Positions 17,784 to 26,784 of a stretch of 53,423 nt of DNA are shown here, one piece after another (within the stretch, counting starts at the first letter, position 1; the number at the start of each line of letters is the position of its first letter). Both the position numbers and the translations under genes were made by a program. The DNA comes from 1-14-2-50-31-20 sp964617555 (lineage in GTDB: Bacteria; Bacteroidota; Ignavibacteria; Ignavibacteriales; Melioribacteraceae). The notes beneath the pieces are model-generated. The model did no database searches, was not told the origin of the DNA, and saw only the letters and a program-made list of their open reading frames with translations. The stretch spans positions 1 through 53,423 of the forward strand of contig CAZTYP010000098.1 of the NCBI GenBank assembly GCA_964617555.1. Direction: 5' to 3'.

Positions 17784-18140
17784 TTATTGAATCTTGTAAC
17801 ATTCTCTACATGCTTCTAACGTAATTTGACTCATTTCGTTCTCTTTTACAATAACCAACGTATGATAAAACTTTCCGGCGGGACCGGGACCGGGAAGATG
17901 TGCATTTACATAATATTTACCCGGTTTCACATTAAATCTACATATTCCTTCTTTATCCGTTTTTTTTACCAATCCGGATTCCGAATTTTCCTGTTTAAGT
18001 GTTATTGTTTCATTTGCCATCAAAGTACCGTCTAAATCTACCACCTTAACAAGAACCGTTCCCGTTTCAACTTTTGTCGTGTTTTCTTTGCACGATATGA
18101 TAATTAGAAAAAAAAGCCCTAACCAACTTAAACGTTTCAT
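17784..18140 (-). CDS. Small lipoprotein with prealbumin/carboxypeptidase-regulatory-like domain
   Basis: The ATG at 18140 is preferred over the in-frame TTG at 18152 because a GGGGGAT site lies just before it. The product (about 118 residues) has a lipoprotein signal with lipobox IIISC. It then has a small beta-sandwich: VLVKVVDLDGTLMANETITL, GICRFNVKPGKYYVNAHLPGPG. This pattern is typical of carboxypeptidase-regulatory-like domains. A C-terminal CRECYKIQ contains two cysteines. The function is unknown. The gene is convergent with cmoB and divergent from nfu, so it is probably monocistronic. Confidence 0.75.
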   Translation of the reverse strand: MKRLSWLGLFFLIIISCKENTTKVETGTVLVKVVDLDGTLMANETITLKQENSESGLVKKTDKEGICRFNVKPGKYYVNAHLPGPGPAGKFYHTLVIVKENEMSQITLEACRECYKIQ

Positions 18141-18408
18141 TTTATCCCCCAAAATTTTTTAAAACAAATCGGTTTTCTGATATCCCGTTTTATTGTGTTT
18201 TTAGAATATTTGGAATGTTGTTTATATTAAAATAAAAAAATTCTTTTTTTTTTTCTTTAAAAACTGTGTCTCAATTTTATTTATCCGGAAACTATTAATG
18301 ATTATATCAAAAATAAAATTATTTAAATAAGACAAATTATCCACTTGAAAAGCTTAAGGTAATTACTTACAATTTGTATTTAAAAAATAAAATATATGTG
18401 AGGAATAG

Positions 18409-18951
18409 ATGCTAAAAGTATTAGATGTTGATTTAACACCGAATCCACAGGCTTTAAAGTTTGTGCTTAATCAAAAGTTGTTAAATTTTGAAACCAGAAA
18501 TTTTCAGAATAAAGAAGAAGCGGAAAAAGATCCGTTGGCAAAAATGATTTTTGAAATAGAAGGAGTTGTTTCCGTTTTTTATATGGATAAATTTGTTACT
18601 ATCGAGAAAGAACCCTCAGTAAGTTGGAATAAAATTCAACGTCCTTTTTCCGAATTGATAAAATCGTTTGATGTTTCTTTAATACCCGAAGAAAAAATTC
18701 TTGAAGGAAAATCTCTTGAAGAAACGGAAACCTTCAAAAAGATAAATGAAATTATTAACGACCGCATAAAGCCGGCACTGGCGGCAGACGGCGGCGGTTT
18801 GGAAGTTTTGGACTTTGCAGAAAACAAACTTATCATACACTATCAAGGTGCTTGCGGAACATGTCCCAGTGCATTACGCGGAACACTTGTTGCTATTGAA
18901 AATCTTTTACACAAAGAGGTAGGTCCCGAAATTTCCGTTCAGTTAGGATAA
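18409..18951 (+). CDS. Nfu-type iron-sulfur cluster scaffold/carrier
   Basis: This 180-residue protein has two domains. Residues 1-85 form the Nfu N-terminal domain (TPNPQALKFVLN, DPLAKMIFEIEGVVSVFYMDKFVTIEK). Residues about 105-180 form the NifU C-terminal domain, with KPALAADGGGLEV and the cluster-binding GACGTCPSALRGTL (CxxC). Such proteins carry 4Fe-4S clusters to client apoproteins. The domain order matches mitochondrial NFU1 and bacterial Nfu, not NifU or NfuA with a degenerate A-type domain. A GAGGA site precedes the ATG. A hairpin 11 nt after the stop separates it from the convergent ccmCD genes. Confidence 0.92.
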   Translation: MLKVLDVDLTPNPQALKFVLNQKLLNFETRNFQNKEEAEKDPLAKMIFEIEGVVSVFYMDKFVTIEKEPSVSWNKIQRPFSELIKSFDVSLIPEEKILEGKSLEETETFKKINEIINDRIKPALAADGGGLEVLDFAENKLIIHYQGACGTCPSALRGTLVAIENLLHKEVGPEISVQLG

Positions 18952-18962
18952 AAATTCCAAAT

Positions 18963-18996
18963 CGGTTCTTTTGGTTTTTTTAAGCTAAAAGAACCG
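18963..18996. terminator. Hairpin between convergent nfu and ccmD
   Basis: CGGTTCTTTT (18963-18972) and AAAAGAACCG (18987-18996) form a perfect 10-bp stem with a T-rich 14-nt loop. It lies between two convergent stop codons. No clear U-tract follows on either strand, so it may terminate weakly or protect 3' ends. Confidence 0.5.
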
Positions 18997-18998
18997 TA

Positions 18999-19154
18999 TC
19001 ATTCCAAATTATTATCCTTTAATTCTTTTTCTATTTCTTTTAATCGTTTCTCCGTTTTTAACAGAAACAGAAAGATGCCCGCCCAAATTATCAATGAAAT
19101 AATTAAAACTATATATATGGAATTCTGTCTTAAAAACTCTAATATCCCTTCCAA
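18999..19154 (-). CDS. ccmD: CcmD-like single-helix haem-export subunit
   Basis: A 51-residue frame starts with TTG at 19154, preceded by GAGG with 5-nt spacing that overlaps the ccmC stop. The product has a short polar N-terminus (EGILEFLRQNS), one transmembrane helix (IYIVLIISLIIWAGIFLFLL) and a basic coiled tail (KTEKRLKEIEKELKDN). This is the CcmD plan: one membrane helix plus a charged C-terminal tail. It begins 7 nt after ccmC. CcmD tethers CcmE to the CcmABC complex during haem delivery to apocytochromes c. Size, topology and position all agree; sequence identity in this family is always low. Confidence 0.75.
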   Translation of the reverse strand: MEGILEFLRQNSIYIVLIISLIIWAGIFLFLLKTEKRLKEIEKELKDNNLE

Positions 19155-19161
19155 AATAACC

Positions 19162-19872
19162 TCAAATATATTTTCCAGAAAGTTTTTCTTTAATAATAAT
19201 AGATTTATACGTTAATTTCCAAATCCAAAAATATAGGATGGTAAAAGCAATCAGAGAAAGGAAAAAGATTAATTGCATATTACCGTTCATATTAAAATCC
19301 AATACGGGTCCCGCAGTATTATCGTTTGCCGAACCCGGATGTAACCCCGCCATTATACGCGGCATAATAAATATAAAAAAGGGAACAGTAATAAATGCTA
19401 TAACAGAATAAACAGCCGATAGCTTTGCTCGCTTTTCCACATCTTCAATTGACGAACGAAGAGCAAAAAGAGAGCCGTATATCAACAGCAAAACAAAAAT
19501 TGATGTTTCTCTCGGATCCCAATTCCAAAACGTTCCCCAAGCAAATTTTGCCCACAAAGAGCCGGTTACAGTTGCAAGCACCACAAACATCATCCCTATC
19601 TGTAAAGCAGCTAACGATTTTGCATCGTCGTCAAGATTATTACTCCTTAAATATTTTATCCCGAAAATCATTGCAACCAAAAAGGAAAGCGTTGCAAGCC
19701 ACGATGCGGGAACATGAAAAAAGATTATTCTTGCCTGGTCTCCGAGCCCCGGAATATTGGGAAATTGATACCATTCGGTTACATTTTGAACAAGCGGAAA
19801 GGAAATACCCGCAAATATAACAAAAGACATCAAGAAAAAGAGTAATCCCTTCCATAAAAAATTAAGTTTCAT
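19162..19872 (-). CDS. ccmC: Cytochrome c assembly protein CcmC (haem handling)
   Basis: This 236-residue polytopic protein has six membrane helices. It carries the tryptophan-rich haem-handling motif AWGTFWNWDPRETS, and conserved periplasmic histidines in FFHVPASW and GLHPGSAND. These features define the CcmC/CcsA/HemeHandling superfamily. At this length it matches CcmC rather than the longer CcmF or ResC. It would present haem to CcmE in system I maturation. The small ccmD follows directly. No ccmA, ccmB, ccmE or ccmF is in the window, so the remaining genes must lie elsewhere. Confidence 0.9.
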   Translation of the reverse strand: MKLNFLWKGLLFFLMSFVIFAGISFPLVQNVTEWYQFPNIPGLGDQARIIFFHVPASWLATLSFLVAMIFGIKYLRSNNLDDDAKSLAALQIGMMFVVLATVTGSLWAKFAWGTFWNWDPRETSIFVLLLIYGSLFALRSSIEDVEKRAKLSAVYSVIAFITVPFFIFIMPRIMAGLHPGSANDNTAGPVLDFNMNGNMQLIFFLSLIAFTILYFWIWKLTYKSIIIKEKLSGKYI

Positions 19873-20049
19873 ATATTTTGAATATTATTATTTTCAATAA
19901 GCTAAAACTATTTATATTACCGATAAGTTACAATTAACAAATTTACCGAATAAACATTTTAAACAATTTTATTTATTTATAATCTATAACAATTGGCGGG
20001 ATAAGTAAGTAAATTTGTAATTGTAATTTTAAAAATATTCGAATGTAAA

Positions 20050-21771
20050 ATGAAACCACGAATTGTTTTTTTTACGATATCCTTTCTTTTTTTTATTGCC
20101 TCGTGCAACAAAAAAAACAACAACTCCGCCGATTTGGTTCTTATTAACGGCAACATTGCAACGCTGGACGAAAAAATTCCGAAAGTTGAAGCACTTGCCG
20201 TAAAAGCCGATACTATCCAAAGCCTCGGTACTACAAAATCGATTAAACAACTAATAGGAGACAGAACAAAAGTAATAGATTTAAAAGGGAAATTTGTAAT
20301 GCCCGGATTTTTCGAGAGCCACGCACACTTTTTATCCCTCGGAGAATCGAAAATGGAGTTGGATTTAAGTAAAGCCTCAAATTGGGATGACATTATTGCA
20401 ATGGTTGCCGAAGCCGCTGAAAAAGCAAATCCCGGAGAGTGGATTATCGGAAGAGGTTGGCATCAGGAAAAATGGGACCCCGTTCCGGAAGATAATATTG
20501 AGGGTTACCCTCGCCATAATGTTTTAAGCTCCGCAACTCCTTATAACCCGGTATTGTTGCAACACGCAAGCGGGCATGCTCTCTTTGCCAATAAATATGC
20601 CATGAATTTGGCAAAGGTGGATACTTCCGTAAAAAACCCGAAAGGGGGACGCATTGTACGCGACAGTTTAAAAAACGCCATAGGTGTTTTTGAAGAAGAA
20701 GCAATGCCCGTTATTTATAACGAATATCAAAAATATATGGATAACCGCTCCGATGAGGAGATAAAAAACAGAATGAAAAAAGCGGTTGCTCTTGCCGTTA
20801 AAGAATGTTTAAAATATGGCATTACTTCCTTTGAAGATGCCGGTTCAACTTTTGAAGAAATTGATTTTTTCAAAGAGCTGATAGATTCCGGTAAATTGCC
20901 GTTACGTTTGAACGTAATGATTCTCGAAAAAAACAGTAAATTAAAAGAAAAGATTAGTGATTATAAAATTATTAATTACGGCAATAATCATTTAACCGTA
21001 AGGGCAATTAAAAGATATATGGACGGTGCTTTAGGTTCACGCGGGGCTTGGATGCTTAGCGATTATTCCGATTTACCCGAACACAGGGGGTTTAATGTTA
21101 CTCCTCTTAAAACAATTAGGGAAACAGCCCGAATAGCAATCGAAAACGGATTCCAATTATGTACCCATGCAATAGGAGATAAAGCAAACAGAGAAACCTT
21201 AAATATTTACGGAAAAATATTTAAGCAAAATCCCGATAAAACAGATTTACGTTGGAGGGTTGAGCATGCCCAGCATCTTGCTCGTCAAGATATCCCTCGT
21301 TTTGCACAGCTTGGTGTTATTGCCGCAATGCAACCGATACATGCAACATCCGACGCTCCTTTTGTTATTAAGCGACTCGGACACGAACGCGCAAAAAGAG
21401 GAGCTTATGTTTGGCGTAAATTAATAGACAGCGGAGCAATAATTTGCAGCGGCACCGATGCACCGGTCGAAAGTGTAAATACAATCGAAAATTACTACGC
21501 AGCCGTTACACGTAAATTAAATAACGGTAAAAGTTTTTTCCCCGAAGAAAAAATGACGAGAGAGGAAGCCCTTAAATCGTACACATATAACGGAGCTTAC
21601 GCCGCTTTTCAAGAACAACACCTGGGCTTGCTCCAAATCGGAATGTTAGCCGATATTGCCGTACTTTCACAGGATATCACTTCCGTTCCCGAAGAAAGAA
21701 TTAAAAACACTACCGTTGAAATGACAATAATCGGCGGTAAAATTGTTTATCAAAAAAACAGAAAAAAATAA
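20050..21771 (+). CDS. YtcJ-like amidohydrolase lipoprotein
   Basis: This 573-residue protein has a lipoprotein signal (lipobox IASC, then NKKNNN). It is followed by an Amidohydrolase_3 domain: DLVLINGNIATLDE, VMPGFFESHAHF (metal-binding His-x-His), WIIGRGWHQEKW, VRAIKRYMDGALGSRGAWM (Lys/metal region), CTHAIGDKANRETL, RVEHAQHL and CSGTDAPVESVN (catalytic Asp). The family hydrolyses exocyclic amides such as N-substituted formamides; the substrate here is unknown. Its stop shares one base with the ATG of the ClC gene (TAATG), so the two are coupled. The lipid anchor suggests it acts in the periplasm. Confidence 0.88.
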   Translation: MKPRIVFFTISFLFFIASCNKKNNNSADLVLINGNIATLDEKIPKVEALAVKADTIQSLGTTKSIKQLIGDRTKVIDLKGKFVMPGFFESHAHFLSLGESKMELDLSKASNWDDIIAMVAEAAEKANPGEWIIGRGWHQEKWDPVPEDNIEGYPRHNVLSSATPYNPVLLQHASGHALFANKYAMNLAKVDTSVKNPKGGRIVRDSLKNAIGVFEEEAMPVIYNEYQKYMDNRSDEEIKNRMKKAVALAVKECLKYGITSFEDAGSTFEEIDFFKELIDSGKLPLRLNVMILEKNSKLKEKISDYKIINYGNNHLTVRAIKRYMDGALGSRGAWMLSDYSDLPEHRGFNVTPLKTIRETARIAIENGFQLCTHAIGDKANRETLNIYGKIFKQNPDKTDLRWRVEHAQHLARQDIPRFAQLGVIAAMQPIHATSDAPFVIKRLGHERAKRGAYVWRKLIDSGAIICSGTDAPVESVNTIENYYAAVTRKLNNGKSFFPEEKMTREEALKSYTYNGAYAAFQEQHLGLLQIGMLADIAVLSQDITSVPEERIKNTTVEMTIIGGKIVYQKNRKK

Positions 21772-23876
21772 TGTTTAACTCTCAAAAAGAAAGATGGCAA
21801 TACGGCAAAAAAATTAAGAACTTATTCAGTTCTTTCAGGTATTCAACACAGGAATTTTTTGCACGCAACGAATTTCCGGAATATACGGTCTTTTCCGTGC
21901 TTGCAATTATTACAGGAGCAACCGTGGGGTTAGCGGCTGTTTTTTTTCATGAATTAATACATTTTTTTGATAAACTGTTTTTTGATATTATCCTGAACAA
22001 ATTTGTTTTTATCGGGATAGGAGTGGTTATTGCAATTCCCGTTATAGGTATGTTATTACAGGCATTAATGATTTATCTTTTCCCTGAAATTGCAAAACGA
22101 AAAGGGGTTATTGATGTTGTTAAAGCCGTTTCCACACGCGGCGGATATATTCCTTTCCGCACAACGCTTTTTCACACAATTGCTCCGGCAATTTGTATCG
22201 GCTCCGGAGGAACCGTGGGACCGGAAGGACCTGCAGCACAAATAGGCGGAGGCGTTGCCAGTAAACTGGGACAATTATTTGACCTTTCGGACCAACGCAA
22301 ACGCATGTTTACCGCCACAGGTGCCGGTGCGGCAATAGCTGCCGTTTTTAATACTCCTTTGGGAGGAATCTTTTTCGCCTTAGAGGTTATTTTACTTAAT
22401 GATTTCCACACCGTTACCTTTTCCGCTTTAATACTGGCTTCCGTTACGGCAAGTGTGATTTCACGCATATTTCTCGGGGATTCTCCGGCTTTTCAATTTC
22501 AACACATAAACATCGGGCAATATCAAGATTTTTATCTTTTTATTATTCTGGGAATTTTTGCCGGTTTAGTTTCGCTTTTGTTTATTAAATACTCCTCTAC
22601 GGTCAACAAATTATTTAAACGGTATCTTAAAAAGAAATATCCCACTTGGTTACTTATGTCCGTTGTTGGATTGCTTGTCGGTATAAGCGGATTTTTTTAC
22701 AGCGATATTTTCGGAATAGGTTACGAAACAATAAACAAATTTCTTAATACAAATGTAGCATGGCAATTTGTATTAATTGTAATTGTATTAAAATTTATTC
22801 TTGTTCCGCTAATCCTCAGTTCGGGAGGCTTCGGAGGCGTTTTTGCTCCCACACTTTTTATTGGTGCGGGGTTGGGTTATCTCTTTTCACTCTTCGTTAA
22901 CTCTGCATTCGGGCTTTCTTTAGACACAACTACTTACGTTCTTGTGGGAATGGGTGCCTTTTTGGGTGGCGTTAATTCCATTCCCATTACAGCCATATTA
23001 ATTATTTTTGAAATGACAAAAGATTACAATTTTATTTTACCCTTAATGCTTGCGGTTGTTATAAGCACAACAATTGTACAGTGGCGTTTAAAAGGCTCAA
23101 TAATGGCAAAGCATTTGGAGGAAGAAGGATTTGAAATTACTTCGGGACGCGATGTTTCGGTTTTAAAATCTCTTTATGTCTCCGATGTTATTAACAAAGA
23201 TTTATTTACGGTAAAAGCAAATTTACCCGTCCCTTCCTTAATAAGCAGGTTGGTGGAATCGCCCCACACAGTTGTTTATGTTGTAAACGACAAAGACGAA
23301 ATTGTGGGCGTTATTACGGAAAACGAACTTATGCCCGTTATTACGGAATATAACTCCTTGGGGAAAATGCTTGTTGCCGGAGACATTGCCCGCACTGAAG
23401 TAACCATTGTTAACGAAGACGACAATTTGGAATTTGTATTCAGGTTATTGGGCAAAAGCAGTATCCATCAATTTCCCGTTAAATCCAAATCCGGCAAAAT
23501 AATAGGCGTTGTAAGAAGACAAGATGTTATGCACGCTTACAACAGAGCAACAATGAAAATGAACGTAAAAGACAGTTTTGCAAACGAATTGCGAACACTT
23601 AACAAATCCAACATTGCCAAGGTTGCCGACGGATACTCGGTTATTGAAAAACCTGTTCCCCCTAATTTTGTGGGAAAAACTTTAACGGAATTAAAATTCA
23701 GAACAAAATACGGGTTGGAAATTTTAATGGTAAAACAACGTAAATCTTTCTATTCCGAATCCGGCGATGAAAAAATATTTATCCCCGATGTTAAATATCG
23801 TTTTCAACCCAACGATATGCTTGTGCTGTTCGGAGCAGATGATAAAATTAAAAAGTTTGAAAATTTATTTTACTAA
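21771..23876 (+). CDS. ClC-family chloride channel/antiporter with CBS pair and RCK-C domain
   Basis: This 701-residue protein has a ClC membrane core (about 40-450): GSGGTVGPEGPAAQIGGG (selectivity region with the gating Glu in GPEGP), GAGAAIAAVFNTPLGG, GGFGGVFAPTLFIGAGLG and SIPITAILIIFEMT. Residues about 465-590 hold two CBS modules (VSDVINKDLFTV, VVYVVNDKDEIVGVITENEL, HQFPVKSKSGKIIGVVRRQDV). The last ~75 residues form a TrkA-C (RCK_C) domain (VPPNFVGKTLTELKFRTKYG ... LVLFGADDKI). This suggests regulation by nucleotides. The stop overlaps the stop of the convergent SIR2 gene by 4 nt. Confidence 0.92.
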   Translation: MFNSQKERWQYGKKIKNLFSSFRYSTQEFFARNEFPEYTVFSVLAIITGATVGLAAVFFHELIHFFDKLFFDIILNKFVFIGIGVVIAIPVIGMLLQALMIYLFPEIAKRKGVIDVVKAVSTRGGYIPFRTTLFHTIAPAICIGSGGTVGPEGPAAQIGGGVASKLGQLFDLSDQRKRMFTATGAGAAIAAVFNTPLGGIFFALEVILLNDFHTVTFSALILASVTASVISRIFLGDSPAFQFQHINIGQYQDFYLFIILGIFAGLVSLLFIKYSSTVNKLFKRYLKKKYPTWLLMSVVGLLVGISGFFYSDIFGIGYETINKFLNTNVAWQFVLIVIVLKFILVPLILSSGGFGGVFAPTLFIGAGLGYLFSLFVNSAFGLSLDTTTYVLVGMGAFLGGVNSIPITAILIIFEMTKDYNFILPLMLAVVISTTIVQWRLKGSIMAKHLEEEGFEITSGRDVSVLKSLYVSDVINKDLFTVKANLPVPSLISRLVESPHTVVYVVNDKDEIVGVITENELMPVITEYNSLGKMLVAGDIARTEVTIVNEDDNLEFVFRLLGKSSIHQFPVKSKSGKIIGVVRRQDVMHAYNRATMKMNVKDSFANELRTLNKSNIAKVADGYSVIEKPVPPNFVGKTLTELKFRTKYGLEILMVKQRKSFYSESGDEKIFIPDVKYRFQPNDMLVLFGADDKIKKFENLFY

Positions 23877-24988
23877 AAGCCGAAAGTTATATCCAATAAT
23901 TCTTTGTTCTTAACAAATTTTTCGAAAGAGGAATTAATAAATTCCGCTTTCGGTGCAATGGATTGATATTTTAACATTAGTGCTTTTGTAATACGCGGAT
24001 TTATTACCGTTACCTTTGTTCCTCTTTGCAAATGCTTTTTAAAAAGCGCCCGGATGTGAACATCAGCATCGGAAAGGGAATAGCCTATAAAAACAATTTT
24101 TTTTGCCACGCGTATTTCACGACCCGCCTCGCTTAAAAGTTGTGTAACAACACGATGATTTATTTTTTGAGTAAAAGAAGGAGTTAAAATTAAAGTTTCA
24201 AAATCGGTTCCGTCAAGGGGACAAACATATTCGAACTTTGCATCTCTTTTTTTAGAATACCACGTAAGTTTTCCTTTATTTAAATCAATCTCCTTGTTCC
24301 ACGGAGTAAGGAGTGTTTGATTGCAACAGTTACAATATTTCCAATTTAAACTTCCGTGCAGTTTAATAATTTTAAATGGTACGGGGTTTTCATTCTCTTC
24401 TGTTTCAACCGGTTTGTTGGGATTAATCCAAAAATTGAAATATTTTAATTCATCCAATCCGTTATAATTCATTAAATAAATAGAATAGTCTATATATCCT
24501 ACGCGTTTAAATAATGGTTCAAAAGCTTGCTCCAAAAGGGTATCGTAATTTAAGGTTATTATAGAAATGTTTTTATTGCGTCTTTCCACCTCTTCCCAAA
24601 ATTTACCGTAAATTCCGCTTTTCTTTTCGCTCTTTTTGTTTATTATAAAATAAATCAATTTTATTAAATACTCTTTTACTTTATGAATAACATCGTTTGT
24701 GTATGTTTTATTTAAGCTCTCGTTTTGTTGAATAAAATGCTCAAGAAAAAGGAAAACCGATTCCAAACGAGGATAGCTGTTTGCTGCCTCGTCATAAGCA
24801 AAATTATCTTTTATAAATTTTATAACAATTTTACCTATTTCGGAATGTGCAATCTCTTCGTCTTTTAAAATTGTAGGAAGTATATCTCGCTGAAGCGGCA
24901 CCCCGTCCGGATGCGACGCACCGGCACCAAAGACAAAAAGAATGTCGCGTGTTACGGAATATTGAAGATATTTAATAGTTTTACCCAT
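23873..24988 (-). CDS. SIR2-domain protein, predicted NAD hydrolase/deacylase
   Basis: This 371-residue protein contains a SIR2-like NAD-binding fold: FVFGAGASHPDGVP (residues 18-31), TLNYDTLLEQAF (catalytic Asn), KLHGSLNWK (catalytic His), a cysteine cluster YCNCC and YVCPLDG that may bind zinc, and FIGYSLSDADVHIRALF near the C-terminus. All core catalytic motifs are intact. SIR2_2-type proteins occur as bacterial antiphage effectors that deplete NAD, and also as uncharacterised housekeeping proteins. No obvious partner (TIR, STAND, Argonaute) is next to it; neighbours are the ClC channel and rpsT. Defence function is therefore only a possibility. Confidence 0.82.
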   Translation of the reverse strand: MGKTIKYLQYSVTRDILFVFGAGASHPDGVPLQRDILPTILKDEEIAHSEIGKIVIKFIKDNFAYDEAANSYPRLESVFLFLEHFIQQNESLNKTYTNDVIHKVKEYLIKLIYFIINKKSEKKSGIYGKFWEEVERRNKNISIITLNYDTLLEQAFEPLFKRVGYIDYSIYLMNYNGLDELKYFNFWINPNKPVETEENENPVPFKIIKLHGSLNWKYCNCCNQTLLTPWNKEIDLNKGKLTWYSKKRDAKFEYVCPLDGTDFETLILTPSFTQKINHRVVTQLLSEAGREIRVAKKIVFIGYSLSDADVHIRALFKKHLQRGTKVTVINPRITKALMLKYQSIAPKAEFINSSFEKFVKNKELLDITFGF

Positions 24989-25166
24989 AAAAACAAAATT
25001 ACCAAACTGTTTTAATAAGTTAAAGTGATTAAACTTTTTTTATTTTAACTCTTTTTTACAATAAAAATTTTACCACTAACAACTTTGCATATTAAACGGC
25101 TTTTCCCCATTTGTTTTTCGGAACAAAATTAACTATGAACAGACTAAAACGGCTGTTTTGATTTGT

Positions 25167-25197
25167 TTGACTTAGATAAGCGATAATTGTATATTTG
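25167..25197 (+). promoter_or_regulatory. Promoter of rpsT
   Basis: TTGACT (25167-25172), a 17-nt spacer and TATATTTG (25190-25197) lie 34 bp before the rpsT ATG. The site fits both the sigma-70 consensus and the Bacteroidota TTTG/TAnnTTTG pattern. Confidence 0.7.
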
Positions 25198-25230
25198 TAA
25201 ACTGTAAAAACAAAAATTTAGGATTTAGAT

Positions 25231-25488
25231 ATGGCTCATCATAAGTCAGCGAAGAAAAGAATACGACAAAATGTTAAAAGAAGAGCAAGAAACCAAGCAA
25301 CACTTTCCAAGATGAAAACATTAATGAAAAAAGTACATGCTTCCGAAGATAAAGCGGCTGCAGAAGTTTTATTGAAAGAAGCGGTTTCATATATTGATAA
25401 ATCTGTAAGTAAAGGGCGTTTGCATAAAAACACCGCCGCACGCAGAAAATCATCTCTTACAAGATATGTAAACAGCTTGGAAGCTTAG
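25231..25488 (+). CDS. rpsT: 30S ribosomal protein S20
   Basis: This 85-residue, highly basic helical protein opens MAHHKSAKKRIRQNVKRRARN and contains the S20 blocks SKMKTLMKKV, LKEAVSYIDKSVSKGRLHKNTAARRKSSLTR (shown as KGRLHKNTAARRKS). Length matches bacterial S20. It binds 16S rRNA early in 30S assembly. It is monocistronic, with a clear promoter upstream and a bidirectional terminator downstream. Confidence 0.97.
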   Translation: MAHHKSAKKRIRQNVKRRARNQATLSKMKTLMKKVHASEDKAAAEVLLKEAVSYIDKSVSKGRLHKNTAARRKSSLTRYVNSLEA

Positions 25489-25512
25489 CCAAAGTTTCGG
25501 TAAAAATGTTTA

Positions 25513-25547
25513 TAAAAAAAGCAGTCTTTAAAAGACTGCTTTTTTTA
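25513..25547. terminator. Bidirectional terminator between rpsT and the C1B peptidase
   Basis: AGCAGTCTTT (25520-25529) and AAAGACTGCT (25531-25540) form a perfect stem flanked by an A-run and a T-run. It can terminate rpsT on the plus strand and the convergent peptidase on the minus strand. Confidence 0.9.
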
Positions 25548-26660
25548 TTCCAGTCCCAACTTCTCTTTTAACTCTTCCGGTATCGCGTTTTTATGCACCA
25601 TAACGGAAATTGTCATTAATCTTACATACGGTTCCGACATATACCAAAATCCTTCGTAACCTCTTTTTGTACCCCAAGAATTTTTAGTGTAATAAAATCT
25701 CGTTCCGGCTTGGTCTTCGGCGATTCCGGTAACGTGCATCAAATGGTCGTCTGTAGCCAAATAAGTATCGAACGCTTTTTGTCTTTTTGCCTGAGTAATT
25801 TTTTCTTCGATTTCCGGTTTATCGGATTCTTTCCAATCATCAACGGGTATAACTGCGTAGCCGCTTCTGTAAAAATAATCTCTTCCAACGGCTCCGTCCC
25901 AAACAAAAGAGTATCCTTTCTCCAGAGAGTAATTCATAACTCTCATTAAATCGTCAAGGGGAATATTGTAGTATTCTGCATTTTGCCAATTATCCGGAAT
26001 TTGCAAATCGACTTTTTCGTAAAACGGAATATGTGTGTAGGAAGTAAGTTCAACATAGTTGTCGGGATTAAATTCCAGAAATTGCGAGAATGTTTCAGGG
26101 GTATATTCGTTTCCTTCATACTCAAAGGTTTTTGGCACTTTACCGAGATAAACATCCAAAACCGAGTTAACGGCATCTTTCCATACAACAGAAATTCTTT
26201 TCCTTTCCGCTATAGTTTTTAACATTGCCGATAAAACGTTGTGCAACTCTCCGTTACTATATTCTGCTGTATCAACAATTTTTCCTTTGTAGGCATATTC
26301 CGGTATAATGCCGTGTTTTCCGATTACATTTATCACGTCGTGAGCCAACCCACCGGCACTAAAATTTGTTTCGCCGTGATAACGGATAAACCTTTCCGCC
26401 TTTAGCGGATAGTTTTCCCTTACAAAAAACATTTCGGATAAATCGAAACGCCCTTTCCCCTCTCTAAGCAATTCCGCTTCTATAAAAGAAGTTGTTGCAA
26501 AAGCCCAACAATTATTTGTTCTGTCTTGGCTTTTAACGGTTGTTGTTTCAATTTGTTTTATAATTTTAAACTCGTGTCTTTTCTTTGTTTCTTTTTTGTC
26601 TTCCGTTTGAGCAAACACGTTTATAAATATTAATGCAGTTAATAATACTATTCGTTTCAT
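25545..26660 (-). CDS. Secreted bleomycin-hydrolase-like cysteine peptidase (C1B)
   Basis: This 371-residue protein has a signal peptide (MKRIVLLTALIFINVFAQ) and a papain-fold peptidase of the C1B/PepC type. Visible catalytic elements are the oxyanion Gln and nucleophile Cys in QDRTNNCWAFA (about 44-54), the His in DDHLMHVTG and the Asn in TKNSWGT. C1B aminopeptidases are normally about 450 residues and cytoplasmic, forming hexamers. This version is shorter and carries an export signal, so it probably degrades peptides in the periplasm or outside. The Gly-Trp-rich C-terminus ends KLGLE, so it lacks the exact C-terminal extension of bleomycin hydrolase. Confidence 0.88.
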   Translation of the reverse strand: MKRIVLLTALIFINVFAQTEDKKETKKRHEFKIIKQIETTTVKSQDRTNNCWAFATTSFIEAELLREGKGRFDLSEMFFVRENYPLKAERFIRYHGETNFSAGGLAHDVINVIGKHGIIPEYAYKGKIVDTAEYSNGELHNVLSAMLKTIAERKRISVVWKDAVNSVLDVYLGKVPKTFEYEGNEYTPETFSQFLEFNPDNYVELTSYTHIPFYEKVDLQIPDNWQNAEYYNIPLDDLMRVMNYSLEKGYSFVWDGAVGRDYFYRSGYAVIPVDDWKESDKPEIEEKITQAKRQKAFDTYLATDDHLMHVTGIAEDQAGTRFYYTKNSWGTKRGYEGFWYMSEPYVRLMTISVMVHKNAIPEELKEKLGLE

Positions 26661-26784
26661 AATTGCCTCTTAATTAAAATAATAATTTATACAAAAATAA
26701 ATAATATCCATCAAAAGAGATATTCATAATTAGCTACTTTTATGCTTATTGGTTAAATTGCATAATAATAAATACGGATATACA

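Noticed and set aside
18337..18345. TTATCCACT, a near match to a DnaA box
   Set aside because: It is single, with one mismatch and no cluster, and no dnaA or dnaN gene is nearby, so an origin is not supported.
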